Positions 27,915-35,533 are shown, numbered from the stretch's first letter. The stretch: 38,751 nt of DNA from Jatrophihabitans sp. (GCA_036399055.1 DASWNX010000038.1:1-38751); one strand, 5' to 3'. Numbers and translations: made by a program. Notes: generated from the sequence alone by a model not told the origin.

Positions 27915-29159
27915 ATGAGCATCGACGCGCCCGGCATGCGCGATTCTCAGCCGATCCGGACCGTCGCTGAAGCAGGCTCCTACGTCACCCGCGTCTGCTT
28001 CAAGCACGGTCCACCCGCCAAGATCGGGATCGAGCTGGAATGGCTCGTCATCGACCCGCACGACCTCGACCGGCGGCCGGACGCCCAGACGCTCGCGACG
28101 CTGCTCGGCCCGCACGCCCCCACCACCCTGGTTCCCCGCAGCCCCGCCCTCCCGCTGCCACACGGTGGCCTGGTCACCGTCGAACCCGGTGGTCAACTCG
28201 AGATCTCGTCCCTGCCCGCGGCTTCGGCCACCGGTCTCATCACCGCCATGAGCGCCGACATCCAGGTCCTGCGGGCGTTGCTCGCGCCGTCCGGCTTCGA
28301 GCTCTCCGACCTGGCGGCAGACCCGTACCGGCAACCGCACCGAATTCTCAAGACCCCACGCTATGACGCGATGGCCGCCAGATTCGACGAGTTCGGCCCG
28401 GCCGGCCGGGTGATGATGTGCTCCACCGCAGCCGCCCAGATCTGCCTGGACCTCGGCACCCACGCCCAAGCCGCTGATCGATGGCGAGCGGCCCACCAAC
28501 TCGGCCCGGTGCTGTTGGCCGCCTTCGCCAACTCTCCCCGAACGGCTGGCGAGCTGGTGCCGGCCGCGGCCTCGACCAGGATGTCGTCCTGGTGGCGGCT
28601 GGACCCCCCACGCACGCTGCCCCCGAAGTCGACCGCTCTGGACAGCTACGTCGAACGAGTCCTGGACTCCCAGGTTCTGGCCCGGCGGCGGGAGGCCGGA
28701 GACTGGCGTCTGGAGCAGCCGTTGACGCTGCGGGAGTGGATCGAGTCGGGCGAGCTGCTGAGCACCGCCGACATCGACCTGCACCTGTCGATGCTGTTCC
28801 CGCCGGTGCGGCCACAGGGTTACCTGGAGATCCGCTACCTCGACGCCCAGCCCGGCGATGAGTGGATGGCGCCGCTGGCGTTGCTGGCGGCGCTGTTCGC
28901 TGGCCCGCAGTCGGTCCAGCAGGTGCTGCGTTGCTGCGCCGAAGGCGCTGACCGCTGGCAGGAGGCCACCGAGCATGGCCTGGCTGACCCCGTGCTGCGG
29001 GCCATCGCCGCGCGCTTGCACGACATCGCGGCTCCGGGGCTGAACGGCCTCCGCCTGCCGCCGGCGGTCCGTGACAAGGTGGACCGGGTGCTGCGCCGCA
29101 GGCTCTGCGAGGCTGTCAGCCCGGCCTTGGAAGAGCTGAGCGCGGAGGGACGCCCATGA
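27915..29159 (+). CDS. egtA: Glutamate-cysteine ligase EgtA
   Basis: Makes gamma-glutamylcysteine, the sulfur donor used in the actinobacterial ergothioneine pathway. The 414-aa protein belongs to the GCS2-type ligases: GIELEWLV at 38-45 carries the conserved glutamates of the ATP-grasp-like active site, followed by PGGQLEISS and a long alpha/beta domain. ATG 27915 is preceded by GGAGG. It overlaps egtB by 4 nt (ATGA), and the full egtABCD order supports the ergothioneine role over glutathione synthesis. Confidence 0.93.
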   Translation: MSIDAPGMRDSQPIRTVAEAGSYVTRVCFKHGPPAKIGIELEWLVIDPHDLDRRPDAQTLATLLGPHAPTTLVPRSPALPLPHGGLVTVEPGGQLEISSLPAASATGLITAMSADIQVLRALLAPSGFELSDLAADPYRQPHRILKTPRYDAMAARFDEFGPAGRVMMCSTAAAQICLDLGTHAQAADRWRAAHQLGPVLLAAFANSPRTAGELVPAAASTRMSSWWRLDPPRTLPPKSTALDSYVERVLDSQVLARRREAGDWRLEQPLTLREWIESGELLSTADIDLHLSMLFPPVRPQGYLEIRYLDAQPGDEWMAPLALLAALFAGPQSVQQVLRCCAEGADRWQEATEHGLADPVLRAIAARLHDIAAPGLNGLRLPPAVRDKVDRVLRRRLCEAVSPALEELSAEGRP

Positions 29160-30499
29160 CCTCGCCGACCGGTGGCGCGGATCTGCGCCAGCTCAGTGAC
29201 GCCGCGCTGCGTGAGCATATCGCCGGGGAGCTGACCCGAGCCCGGCTGCGCAGCACGGCGTTGACCGACGCCGTGGACGAGCCGGAGTTGATCGCCCAGC
29301 ATTCGCCGTTGATGTCGCCACTGGTGTGGGACTACGCCCACATCGCCAACCAGGAGGAGATCTGGTTGGTGCGCGACGTCGGCGGTCAAGAGGCGGTCCG
29401 CGCCGACATCGACCAGATGTATGACGCGTTCAAGAACTCCCGCGCCGAGCGTCCGTCGTTGCCGTTGCTCTCACCTGCCCAGACCCGCAGCTACGTCAGC
29501 CAGGTCCGGGAGAAGGTGCTCGACGTTCTGGACCGGGCCCCTTTGAACGTCAGCCGGCTGACCGACTCCGGTTTCGCGTTCGGCATGGTGGTGCAGCATG
29601 AGCAGCAGCATGACGAGACCATGCTGGCCACCCATCAGCTGCGCCGCTGCGGACCGCCCCTGCAGGCGCCGCTGCCGGGGCCGGCTGACACGACGGCTCT
29701 GGCCGGCCAGGCGCTGATACCCGCGGGTGAGTTCACCATGGGCACCTCGACGGAGGCCTGGGCTCTGGACAATGAGCGGCCGGCCCACACGGTGCACGTC
29801 GACGCCTTCTATCTCGACACGACGCCGGTGACCAACGGCGACTACCAGCGGTTCATCGACTCCGGCGGCTATGACCAGCGGCGCTGGTGGACCGCGCCCG
29901 GTTGGGCGCATCGTCAGCGCGCGGGTCTGACCGCGCCGCTGTTCTGGAGCAGGGATGACAGCGGCTCGTGGTGGCGGCACTGCTTCGGCAACCTGATCCC
30001 GGTGCAGGATGACGAGCCGGTGGTGCATGTGTGCCTGTACGAGGCGCAGGCCTATGCCGCGTGGGCCGGTCGCCGGCTGCCCACTGAGATCGAGTGGGAG
30101 AAAGCGGCCCGCTGGGACCCGGTCTCCCAACGCTCGCGTCGCTACCCGTGGGGGGATGAGAACCCGACACCTGAACGGGCCAACCTCGGGCAGCGGCACC
30201 TGCGCCCGGCGCCGGCCGGCAGTTACCCTGCGGGCGCGTCGGCCTACGGCGTGCGTCAGCTGATCGGCGATGTCTGGGAGTGGACCTCCTCGACCTTCGC
30301 GGCCTACGCCGGCTTCGAGGTGTTCCCGTACGCCGAGTACTCCAAGGTCTTCTTCGGTGAGGATTACCACGTCCTGCGTGGAGGCTCGTTCGGCACCGAT
30401 CAGGCCGCCTGCCGAGCCACCTTCCGCAACTGGGATTACCCGATCCGGCGGCAGATCTTCGCCGGTTTCCGGACCGCCCGCGACGCCGAGCCGAGCTGA
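29156..30499 (+). CDS. egtB: Hercynine oxygenase (sulfoxide synthase) EgtB
   Basis: An iron(II)-dependent enzyme that joins gamma-glutamylcysteine to hercynine with O2, forming the sulfoxide intermediate. The 447-aa protein has an N-terminal DinB-like helical domain and a C-terminal FGE-sulfatase (formylglycine-generating-like) domain from about residue 185. Predicted iron ligands His62, His148 and His152 are present, the last two in VQHEQQHDE. The C-terminal signature HVLRGGSFGT and FAGFRTARD is intact. It overlaps egtA by 4 nt. Confidence 0.95.
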   Translation: MTSPTGGADLRQLSDAALREHIAGELTRARLRSTALTDAVDEPELIAQHSPLMSPLVWDYAHIANQEEIWLVRDVGGQEAVRADIDQMYDAFKNSRAERPSLPLLSPAQTRSYVSQVREKVLDVLDRAPLNVSRLTDSGFAFGMVVQHEQQHDETMLATHQLRRCGPPLQAPLPGPADTTALAGQALIPAGEFTMGTSTEAWALDNERPAHTVHVDAFYLDTTPVTNGDYQRFIDSGGYDQRRWWTAPGWAHRQRAGLTAPLFWSRDDSGSWWRHCFGNLIPVQDDEPVVHVCLYEAQAYAAWAGRRLPTEIEWEKAARWDPVSQRSRRYPWGDENPTPERANLGQRHLRPAPAGSYPAGASAYGVRQLIGDVWEWTSSTFAAYAGFEVFPYAEYSKVFFGEDYHVLRGGSFGTDQAACRATFRNWDYPIRRQIFAGFRTARDAEPS

Positions 30500-30508
30500 T
30501 CGTCCGCG

Positions 30509-31387
30509 ATGTGCCGTCATTTCGCCTATCTGGGGCTGCCGGTGACCCTGGCGGAGCTCATGCTGGACCCGCCGCACTCGCTGGCCGTGCAGAGCTATGC
30601 CCCGAGTGACATGCGTGGCGGGGGCACGGTCAACGCCGACGGCTTCGGAGCCGGCTGGTTCGCAGCCGGGGCGGGTCCGCGACCGGACTCTGGGCCGGCT
30701 GAGAACTCCTCCGCCCGCGCCGCCGGTGAGTCCGCGCAACCGTCACCTGCCGCTCCGGCCGAGGCCCGGCGGTATCGGCGCGCGGCGCCGATCTGGCAGG
30801 ACGCCGGGTTCGCCGAGCTGGCGCGCGCCACGGTGGCTTCCGGCGTGCTGGGCGCCGTCCGCAACGCCACTGCCGGCATGCCGGTCGCCGAAGCCGCCTG
30901 CGCCCCGTTCACCGACGGCCAGTGGCTGTTCAGCCTCAACGGCGCGATAGCCGGCTGGCCCGACTCCGCGGTCTGGCTCGTTGACGGCGTGCCCCGGCGT
31001 GAGCTGCTGAGCATGCAGGTGCTGACCGACGCGTCCCTGCTGTGGGCAGTGCTCCACCAGCGGCTGGCAGCGTCCGAGGACCCGGCCTCTGCGCTGGGCA
31101 GCCTGGTCACCGAGGTGCTGGCCGCCGCGCCGGGCTCCAGGCTGACGACCCTGCTCACCGACGGCCGGCACATCTACGGCACCACGGTGACCCACTCGCT
31201 GTGGTGGCGCCACTCGGCCGAGGCCGTGCTGGTCGCCAGCGAGCCGTTCGACGATTCCCCAGGTTGGCAGCCGCTTCCGGACGGCCAGCTTGTGACCGCC
31301 GACCGCAGCGGGGTGCGCCACCGCCCGCTCCCGCTGCCAGCCCGCGATGAGGCAGAAAGTGAGAGCCATGTCCATCAGCGTCGATGA
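30509..31387 (+). CDS. egtC: Gamma-glutamyl-hercynylcysteine sulfoxide hydrolase EgtC
   Basis: Removes the glutamate from the EgtB product. It is a class II glutamine amidotransferase-type enzyme: the chain starts MCRHFAYLG, so Cys2 becomes the N-terminal nucleophile. Also seen are the NADGFGAGWF motif and the SLNGAIAG segment. At 292 aa it is slightly longer than typical because of an Ala/Pro/Ser-rich insert around residues 55-85. It starts 9 nt after egtB and overlaps egtD by 20 nt. Confidence 0.93.
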   Translation: MCRHFAYLGLPVTLAELMLDPPHSLAVQSYAPSDMRGGGTVNADGFGAGWFAAGAGPRPDSGPAENSSARAAGESAQPSPAAPAEARRYRRAAPIWQDAGFAELARATVASGVLGAVRNATAGMPVAEAACAPFTDGQWLFSLNGAIAGWPDSAVWLVDGVPRRELLSMQVLTDASLLWAVLHQRLAASEDPASALGSLVTEVLAAAPGSRLTTLLTDGRHIYGTTVTHSLWWRHSAEAVLVASEPFDDSPGWQPLPDGQLVTADRSGVRHRPLPLPARDEAESESHVHQRR

Positions 31388-32333
31388 CAGCTTCCTCGAT
31401 TCGGCCGGCGCCACTGACGAGCTGGCCGAAGATGCTCGGACCGGACTCACCAGCATCCCCAAGTCGTTGCCTCCACGGTGGTTCTACGACGCCCGCGGCA
31501 GCCAGTTGTTCGAGCAGATCACCGAGCTGCCGGAGTACTACCCGACCCGAACCGAGGCGCAGATCCTTCAGGCGCACGCTGATGACATCGCCTCGGCGGC
31601 GCCGGTGGAGACCGTGATCGAGCTGGGCTCGGGGTCATCGATCAAGACCCGGCTGCTGCTGGACGCCTGGCAGCGGGGCGGCACGCTGCGCCGGATCATC
31701 ACGGTGGACGTCTCGGCGAGCGCGCTGTCCGAGGCCGCGGTCAGCCTGGCGGCGCGCTATCCGGCGGCCGACGTGCTGCCCATCCGAGCGGACTTCACCC
31801 GGCATCTGGACGGGTTGGCCAAGACCGGGCGGACCGCCATCGTCTTCCTCGGCTCCACCATCGGCAACCTCGATCCAGCCGAGCGGGCCTCATTCTTCAG
31901 CGGCGTTCGATCGGCGCTCGAACCCGGCGACGTGCTGCTGCTGGGCACCGACCTGGTCAAGCCTGCCGAGATCCTGGTGCCTGCCTATGACGACGCCGCT
32001 GGTGTCACGGCGGCATTCAACCTCAACGTGCTGCGGGTGCTCAACCGGGAACTCGGCGGCGACCTGCCGATCGAGGCGTTTGACCACCGAGCGGTGTGGA
32101 ATCGGCTGGACGAGCGGATCGAGATGCGGTTGAGAGCCGCTCGTGAGGTCTGGGCGCGGTTCTCCAGGATCGGCTTGGACGTGCACTTCGACGCGGGGGA
32201 GGAGTTGCTCACCGAGATCTCCTCGAAGTTCCGCCGTGAGGGCATCACCGCTGAGCTGGCCCTGGCAGGGCTGAACCTGACGCACTGGTGGGTCGATCCG
32301 GCGGAGTTCTTCGCCCTGAGCCTTTCGCAGTGA
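31368..32333 (+). CDS. egtD: Histidine N-alpha-methyltransferase EgtD
   Basis: Methylates histidine three times with S-adenosylmethionine to give hercynine, the first step of ergothioneine synthesis. ATG 31368 gives 321 aa, the same length I recall for the mycobacterial enzyme; the in-frame ATG 31347 would add 7 residues and overlap egtC by 41 nt. Motifs include KSLPPRWFYD, the substrate-site EYYPTR (56-61) and the SAM-binding ELGSGSS (85-91). It is the last gene of the egt operon; egtE is not present next to it. Confidence 0.95.
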   Translation: MSISVDDSFLDSAGATDELAEDARTGLTSIPKSLPPRWFYDARGSQLFEQITELPEYYPTRTEAQILQAHADDIASAAPVETVIELGSGSSIKTRLLLDAWQRGGTLRRIITVDVSASALSEAAVSLAARYPAADVLPIRADFTRHLDGLAKTGRTAIVFLGSTIGNLDPAERASFFSGVRSALEPGDVLLLGTDLVKPAEILVPAYDDAAGVTAAFNLNVLRVLNRELGGDLPIEAFDHRAVWNRLDERIEMRLRAAREVWARFSRIGLDVHFDAGEELLTEISSKFRREGITAELALAGLNLTHWWVDPAEFFALSLSQ

Positions 32334-32341
32334 CCCGCCGG

Positions 32342-32435
32342 CCCCGGCCGGGGTAGTGGGCGGCATGGCAGTGGCGGCTCGATCGTCGCCGCCCGCGATC
32401 GGGGTCACCGACTTGCCGCTACCGCCATGCCGCCC
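32342..32435 (+). terminator. Compound terminator after egtD
   Basis: A self-complementary CCCCGGCCGGGG lies at 32342-32353. It is followed by a long inverted repeat whose 20-bp arms (32358-32377 and 32416-32435) differ at two places, one a G-U pair. The 38-nt loop holds its own CGATCG inverted repeat. It starts just after the egtD stop and is the clearest end of the egt operon. Confidence 0.7.
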
Positions 32436-32458
32436 GACCCCTCCCCCGAGGCTTGGTC

Positions 32459-32525
32459 ACGCGCCCTGCAGTCCTCACGCGCCCTGCGGTCCTCATGCGC
32501 CCTGCAGTCCTCATGCTCGCAGTCC
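32459..32525. repeat. 18-bp tandem repeat, about 3.7 copies
   Basis: Three units, 32459-32476, 32477-32494 and 32495-32512, differ by one or two bases each, followed by a partial fourth to 32525. The unit holds GCGCCCTGC(A/G)GTCCTC. It lies in the gap 32334-32641, which otherwise contains the egtD terminator and a palindrome, but no gene. Confidence 0.85.
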
Positions 32526-32535
32526 CACTAGCTGC

Positions 32536-32569
32536 TGTCTGACAATGTAGCATACAACAGACATTGTCA
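32536..32569. promoter_or_regulatory. Palindromic operator candidate, copy A
   Basis: TGTCTG (32536-32541), 16 nt, CAGACATT (32558-32565). A further inverted repeat TGACAATGT (32540-32548) / ACATTGTCA (32561-32569) is nested in it. The same TGTCTG-N16-CAGACATT occurs at 35686-35715. It lies between the convergent egtD and immA-type genes. Confidence 0.55.
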
Positions 32570-32641
32570 CCGTGCCGGGCAAGGCTGGCGTTGGTCAAGC
32601 CGCCGCGGCGCGCCGGCAGGATAGGAGCCAGGCTCGGCTGC

Positions 32642-33142
32642 TCAGGCCACCGACCACAGCAGGCTCTGGCTGGCCAGCGACCGGCGCAGCGCCTTGCGCT
32701 CGAGGCTGCTCAGCCGACTGAGGCGGATCGCCAGCGTTTCGCTGTCCACATCCAGGCACTGCGCGAGCGCGGCAGGATCATCGGCGCCGCCCAGCGTCCG
32801 GATCGCCGCGGCAAGGCCGGCCAGCGGGATCAGGCGTCGGCTCACCTCCGCATGCACCAGGCCCTCTTCGCGCTGAAGCCAGGGGCCGCAGTCGAGGATG
32901 CCCCGTTCCAGGTGGACCAGCTCATGGGTGAGGGTGCACCTGCGCTGCGCCGCGGAGGTGTCGGCGCGCAAGGCGATGAGCCGTCCGTCCTCGCGCACCT
33001 CACCCAGCAGATCACCGGTCATCGGCTCGATGACGACCTTGACATGTGGCCAGTTCTGCCGCAGATCGGCCCAGGGATCGTACGGGCAGGCCAGGTCGGC
33101 TGCGATGGTCAGGTGAGATCGGCCGCGGGAGTGCGAGGTCAT
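32642..33142 (-). CDS. ImmA/IrrE-family metallopeptidase
   Basis: A 166-aa protein with the zinc-peptidase motif HELVH at residues 73-77 (His73, Glu74, His77) and a likely third ligand Glu99 in VHAEVSRRL. Members of this family (ImmA of ICEBs1, IrrE/PprI of Deinococcus) cleave or inactivate a partner HTH repressor. The two HTH genes directly upstream on the same strand are the natural candidates. The gap to the nearer HTH gene is 48 nt and the ribosome-binding site is poor. The C-terminal half is Leu/Arg-rich and helical. Target and signal are unknown. Confidence 0.8.
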   Translation of the reverse strand: MTSHSRGRSHLTIAADLACPYDPWADLRQNWPHVKVVIEPMTGDLLGEVREDGRLIALRADTSAAQRRCTLTHELVHLERGILDCGPWLQREEGLVHAEVSRRLIPLAGLAAAIRTLGGADDPAALAQCLDVDSETLAIRLSRLSSLERKALRRSLASQSLLWSVA

Positions 33143-33190
33143 GCGAGCAGTATTGAGCAGGCCTCTGACGATCCTGCGGAGCCGTTGACC

Positions 33191-33616
33191 TCAGCGTTGA
33201 GGTGGCTCCACGGCGCCGCGCCGGGCTGCTCGCGGCGCCGCCTTCTTGGCGCGGGCGGCGTCGAGTTCGGCCACCTGCTTGCCTGTCTCGCTCGGCTGGA
33301 GCATCGCCCGGATGATCTCGTCCACCGCCCGTCGTTGCCGGCGGTTGAGCCGACTTGACTCAGCGGGTGGCCGGTAGGGCTCGATCTCCTCGTGTGGCAG
33401 GGCGGCCGCCGCCCGGAGCTTGGTCATAGGCACCTTGAGCACCTTGGACAGGGCCAGCAGCGTGGACTCGTCCGGGCTGCCGTGATTTCCCCTCAGGTAC
33501 CTCGCCGCGGTGTCGTGGTTGAGGCTGAATCCGAGCTCGCGGGCATTGCGGGCGATGGTGCGGGCGCTCAGGCTTGCGGTGTTCGAGGCCTGCAACAGCT
33601 CAGACAGGGCGGTCAC
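33191..33616 (-). CDS. HTH (XRE-like) regulator, paralogue 1
   Basis: A 141-aa protein with an N-terminal helix-turn-helix segment (about residues 17-60, containing LNHDTAARYLRG and PDESTL), a middle motif RLNRRQRRAVDE and a basic tail rich in Ala and Arg. By eye it is about 60-65% identical, without gaps, to the next gene (33789-34214), so the two are a tandem duplication. It starts at GTG 33616, which overlaps the stop of a 22-codon upstream ORF (GTGA). Likely a DNA-binding repressor and possible substrate of the adjacent metallopeptidase. Confidence 0.75.
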   Translation of the reverse strand: MTALSELLQASNTASLSARTIARNARELGFSLNHDTAARYLRGNHGSPDESTLLALSKVLKVPMTKLRAAAALPHEEIEPYRPPAESSRLNRRQRRAVDEIIRAMLQPSETGKQVAELDAARAKKAAPRAARRGAVEPPQR

Positions 33617-33681
33617 CAGGCGGCTCCGAGCTTCATCGAGTCGCTCGGCCCACTGCCGCTGACGTCCGTACCTGCAGCCAT
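33613..33681 (-). CDS. Candidate 22-codon leader ORF of HTH paralogue 1
   Basis: On the minus strand ATG 33681 opens a 22-codon frame (starting MAAGTDVSGSG) that stops in the TGA overlapping the HTH GTG start (GTGA, 33616-33613). Directly upstream is TAATGT (33689-33694), of the TANNNT class, 7 nt before the ATG, the spacing of leaderless actinobacterial transcripts. The same layout precedes the paralogue at 34214. Confidence 0.4.
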   Translation of the reverse strand: MAAGTDVSGSGPSDSMKLGAAW

Positions 33682-33688
33682 GTTGTAG

Positions 33689-33694
33689 ACATTA
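33689..33694 (-). promoter_or_regulatory. Candidate -10 of the HTH1-immA transcript
   Basis: TAATGT on the minus strand, 7 nt before ATG 33681, in a block (TGTCTACA-A/T-C-ATG and the following CTGCA-N-GTAC) nearly shared with the region before HTH paralogue 2. No good -35 is visible. Confidence 0.4.
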
Positions 33695-33788
33695 GCCGCT
33701 CAACGCTGGAAGACGTGCGCGATCCGGTGATCGAGGGCGCCGCCTTGGCCGTTGCCGGGTGAGCGCCGGCAGGGTCAGCCAGGGCCGG

Positions 33789-34214
33789 TCAGCGTCCGGG
33801 GGGCTCGGCCGGGCCGCGGCGGGCGGCCTTGCGCGTCGGTCCCTTGCCGCGACGGGTGTCGAGGTCAGTGACGGGTTGGTCGGCCGGTGGGGCCTGCAGC
33901 ATCGCCCGGATGACCTCGTCGACCGCCCGACGCTGGCGGCGGTTGAGCCGGTCGGCTTCGGCCGGCGGCTGGTAGGGCTCGGTGACATCGGCGGGCAGCG
34001 AGGCGGCCCGGCGAAGCTTGCCCAGCGAGATCCCCAGCACGGTGGAGAAGGCGCGCAGCGTCGACTCGTCCGGGGTTCCGTGCTCGCCTCGCAGGTAGCG
34101 CGCGGCGGTGTCGTGGTTGAGGGTGAATCCGAGCTCTCGCGCCGCCTGCGAGATGGCGCGGGCGCTGAGGCCCTTGGAGTTCTCAGCCTGCAGCAGTTCC
34201 GACAGCGTGCTCAT
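33789..34214 (-). CDS. HTH (XRE-like) regulator, paralogue 2
   Basis: Also 141 aa, with the same layout as paralogue 1: HTH region with LNHDTAARYLRG, RLNRRQRRAVDE, then an Arg/Pro-rich tail. Start ATG 34214 overlaps the TGA of a 21-codon upstream ORF (ATGA). It lies 172 nt upstream of paralogue 1, with its own conserved promoter-like block, so the two copies may be expressed separately. I do not recognise a named family beyond general XRE-like HTH. Confidence 0.75.
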   Translation of the reverse strand: MSTLSELLQAENSKGLSARAISQAARELGFTLNHDTAARYLRGEHGTPDESTLRAFSTVLGISLGKLRRAASLPADVTEPYQPPAEADRLNRRQRRAVDEVIRAMLQAPPADQPVTDLDTRRGKGPTRKAARRGPAEPPGR

Positions 34215-34276
34215 CGCGGTCCGGCAAGGCGCGGGGGCGTGCCGCGGCCGGTCAGGGATCCGGTACGTGCAGACAT
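34211..34276 (-). CDS. Candidate 21-codon leader ORF of HTH paralogue 2
   Basis: Minus-strand ATG 34276 opens a 21-codon frame (starting MSARTGSLTGRG) that ends in a TGA sharing bases with the HTH ATG. TAGTGT (34284-34289) lies 7 nt before the ATG, matching a leaderless start. A longer in-frame extension to 34456 exists, but its codon third positions are not G/C-biased, so it is unlikely to be coding. Confidence 0.4.
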   Translation of the reverse strand: MSARTGSLTGRGTPPRLAGPR

Positions 34277-34283
34277 GATGTAG

Positions 34284-34289
34284 ACACTA
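34284..34289 (-). promoter_or_regulatory. Candidate -10 of the HTH2 transcript
   Basis: TAGTGT on the minus strand, 7 nt before ATG 34276, within the block conserved with HTH paralogue 1. The remainder of the 34215-34537 gap has lower GC than its neighbours and contains an inverted repeat (34352-34377) but no supported gene. Confidence 0.4.
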
Positions 34290-34351
34290 TCGGCTAATAC
34301 CGTCCGCTCGGCCAGCGGGAGACCCTGCCTCCTGAGCTCACGGCCAGATCG

Positions 34352-34377
34352 CACCAGTGACAGACCATTTACTGGTG
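34352..34377. promoter_or_regulatory. Inverted repeat CACCAGT-N12-ACTGGTG
   Basis: A 7-bp perfect inverted repeat with a 12-nt spacer in the intergenic region between the divergent HTH2 and GGDEF-like genes. The position and the two-turn geometry fit a dimeric repressor site. No second copy was found in the window. Confidence 0.4.
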
Positions 34378-34537
34378 ATGTACCGTCGATCACACTCAAA
34401 ACAGACCGCTTGGAACTTTCTTCACCGGAAGCAGGGGTGCACGGTTGAATGACCACGTACCCCCGCCGCCGGGTCGGTCAGATCAGGGCCATTCAATGCT
34501 GTTCATCCATGTCACCTCCCTTGAATAGCGACTCCTG

Positions 34538-35533
34538 GTGACAGATGTGACCGCCTATCACCTCGGCGTCTTCGCTATTCTCGCCGGTCTCAGTGTCTCC
34601 TGCTCACTCTCAACGCGGCATGTTGAACGGCTGCGACGCGGCTTCACTGCGGGCAAGGCGCACAACTGGCTGGACGTCTGGACCATACCGGGGGCTCTCA
34701 TGCTTCCGGCCTGGCTCGTCGTGCCGCTGGTCCTGGTCTGCTACGCCGCCGAGTGGCCATCGCGCAAGTGCGTCAACGGTGGCCGGCCGCTGCGTTACCT
34801 CGTCAGCGTCGCCATCGTGGTCGCCGCGGCGTGCGTGGCCGTGGTCGTCCACCGGCACGTCGGCGGGGCCCTGGGCATCCTCACCGCGGTCCTGGCGTGG
34901 ACTGTGGTCAACTCCGCGCTGATCGCGGCAGTGGTCTGGCTGTTCGACGATCGCAGACTGATCCGGCAGCTCCTCAGCCCCCGTAACCAGCTGGCGGACT
35001 CGATCACCAAGGCGATCGGAGTCGCCGCGGCCATAGTGACGCACTGGTACCCGGCAGCCTGCCCGCTGATGCTTCCGATCGTCTTCGCCGCGCACCGCTT
35101 CGCCCTGCGGGACTCGATCAAGACCACGTCGGCCTATGACTGGGCCGCCTTCATGTGGTCTGAGTCCGGTTGGCGGGTGCAGGCCGCCGAGAGCATCGCG
35201 ACCGCGCCGGGTTGCGTGGCGCTGGTGCTCATCGATCCCGAGCGACCTCGCACCGAGGCCGCGATCGCCCAGTGCCTGCTCGGCGTCCTCCGGCCGACCG
35301 ATCCGGTGGGGCGGTACGGGACCCGCCAGGTCGCGGCATTGGTCCAGGTGGACATCGAGGCGGTCGGCGTCATCGTCGCCGAGCGGGTCCGCGCCAGGCT
35401 GGACCAGGCTGGAGTCGTCTGCATCGTGGGCGTCTCGGTCAGCCTGGGTGAGGGCCTGGACGAGCTGCTGATCCGGGCCGGATCAGACCTGATGGCACGC
35501 CGGGCCTCCGCAGGCGTCTCCGTCCGCTGGTGA
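34538..35533 (+). CDS. Membrane protein with degenerate GGDEF-like domain
   Basis: A 331-aa protein. The first 190 residues contain about five hydrophobic segments (roughly 8-25, 50-72, 87-105, 110-136, 158-187). The C-terminal part (about 215-331) resembles a GGDEF domain, but the signature is replaced by GTRQV (261-265, in VGRYGTRQVAAL) and the region before it is shortened, lacking the usual metal and substrate residues. It is therefore predicted to be inactive as a diguanylate cyclase and may act as a c-di-GMP/partner sensor or be decaying. GTG 34538 lacks a clear ribosome-binding site. It is divergent from the HTH genes. Confidence 0.7.
   Translation: MTDVTAYHLGVFAILAGLSVSCSLSTRHVERLRRGFTAGKAHNWLDVWTIPGALMLPAWLVVPLVLVCYAAEWPSRKCVNGGRPLRYLVSVAIVVAAACVAVVVHRHVGGALGILTAVLAWTVVNSALIAAVVWLFDDRRLIRQLLSPRNQLADSITKAIGVAAAIVTHWYPAACPLMLPIVFAAHRFALRDSIKTTSAYDWAAFMWSESGWRVQAAESIATAPGCVALVLIDPERPRTEAAIAQCLLGVLRPTDPVGRYGTRQVAALVQVDIEAVGVIVAERVRARLDQAGVVCIVGVSVSLGEGLDELLIRAGSDLMARRASAGVSVRW

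Noticed and set aside
30509-31387. egtC as a truncated glutamate synthase or other amidotransferase
   Set aside because: Cys2 nucleophile, length and position between egtB and egtD match EgtC.
32459-32525. Tandem repeat as a CRISPR array
   Set aside because: Units are adjacent with no unique spacers and only 18 bp long.
34211-34456. 81-codon minus-strand ORF ending at the HTH2 start
   Set aside because: Only its last 21 codons fit a start signal; the upstream half has third positions near 50% G/C, unlike coding DNA here.
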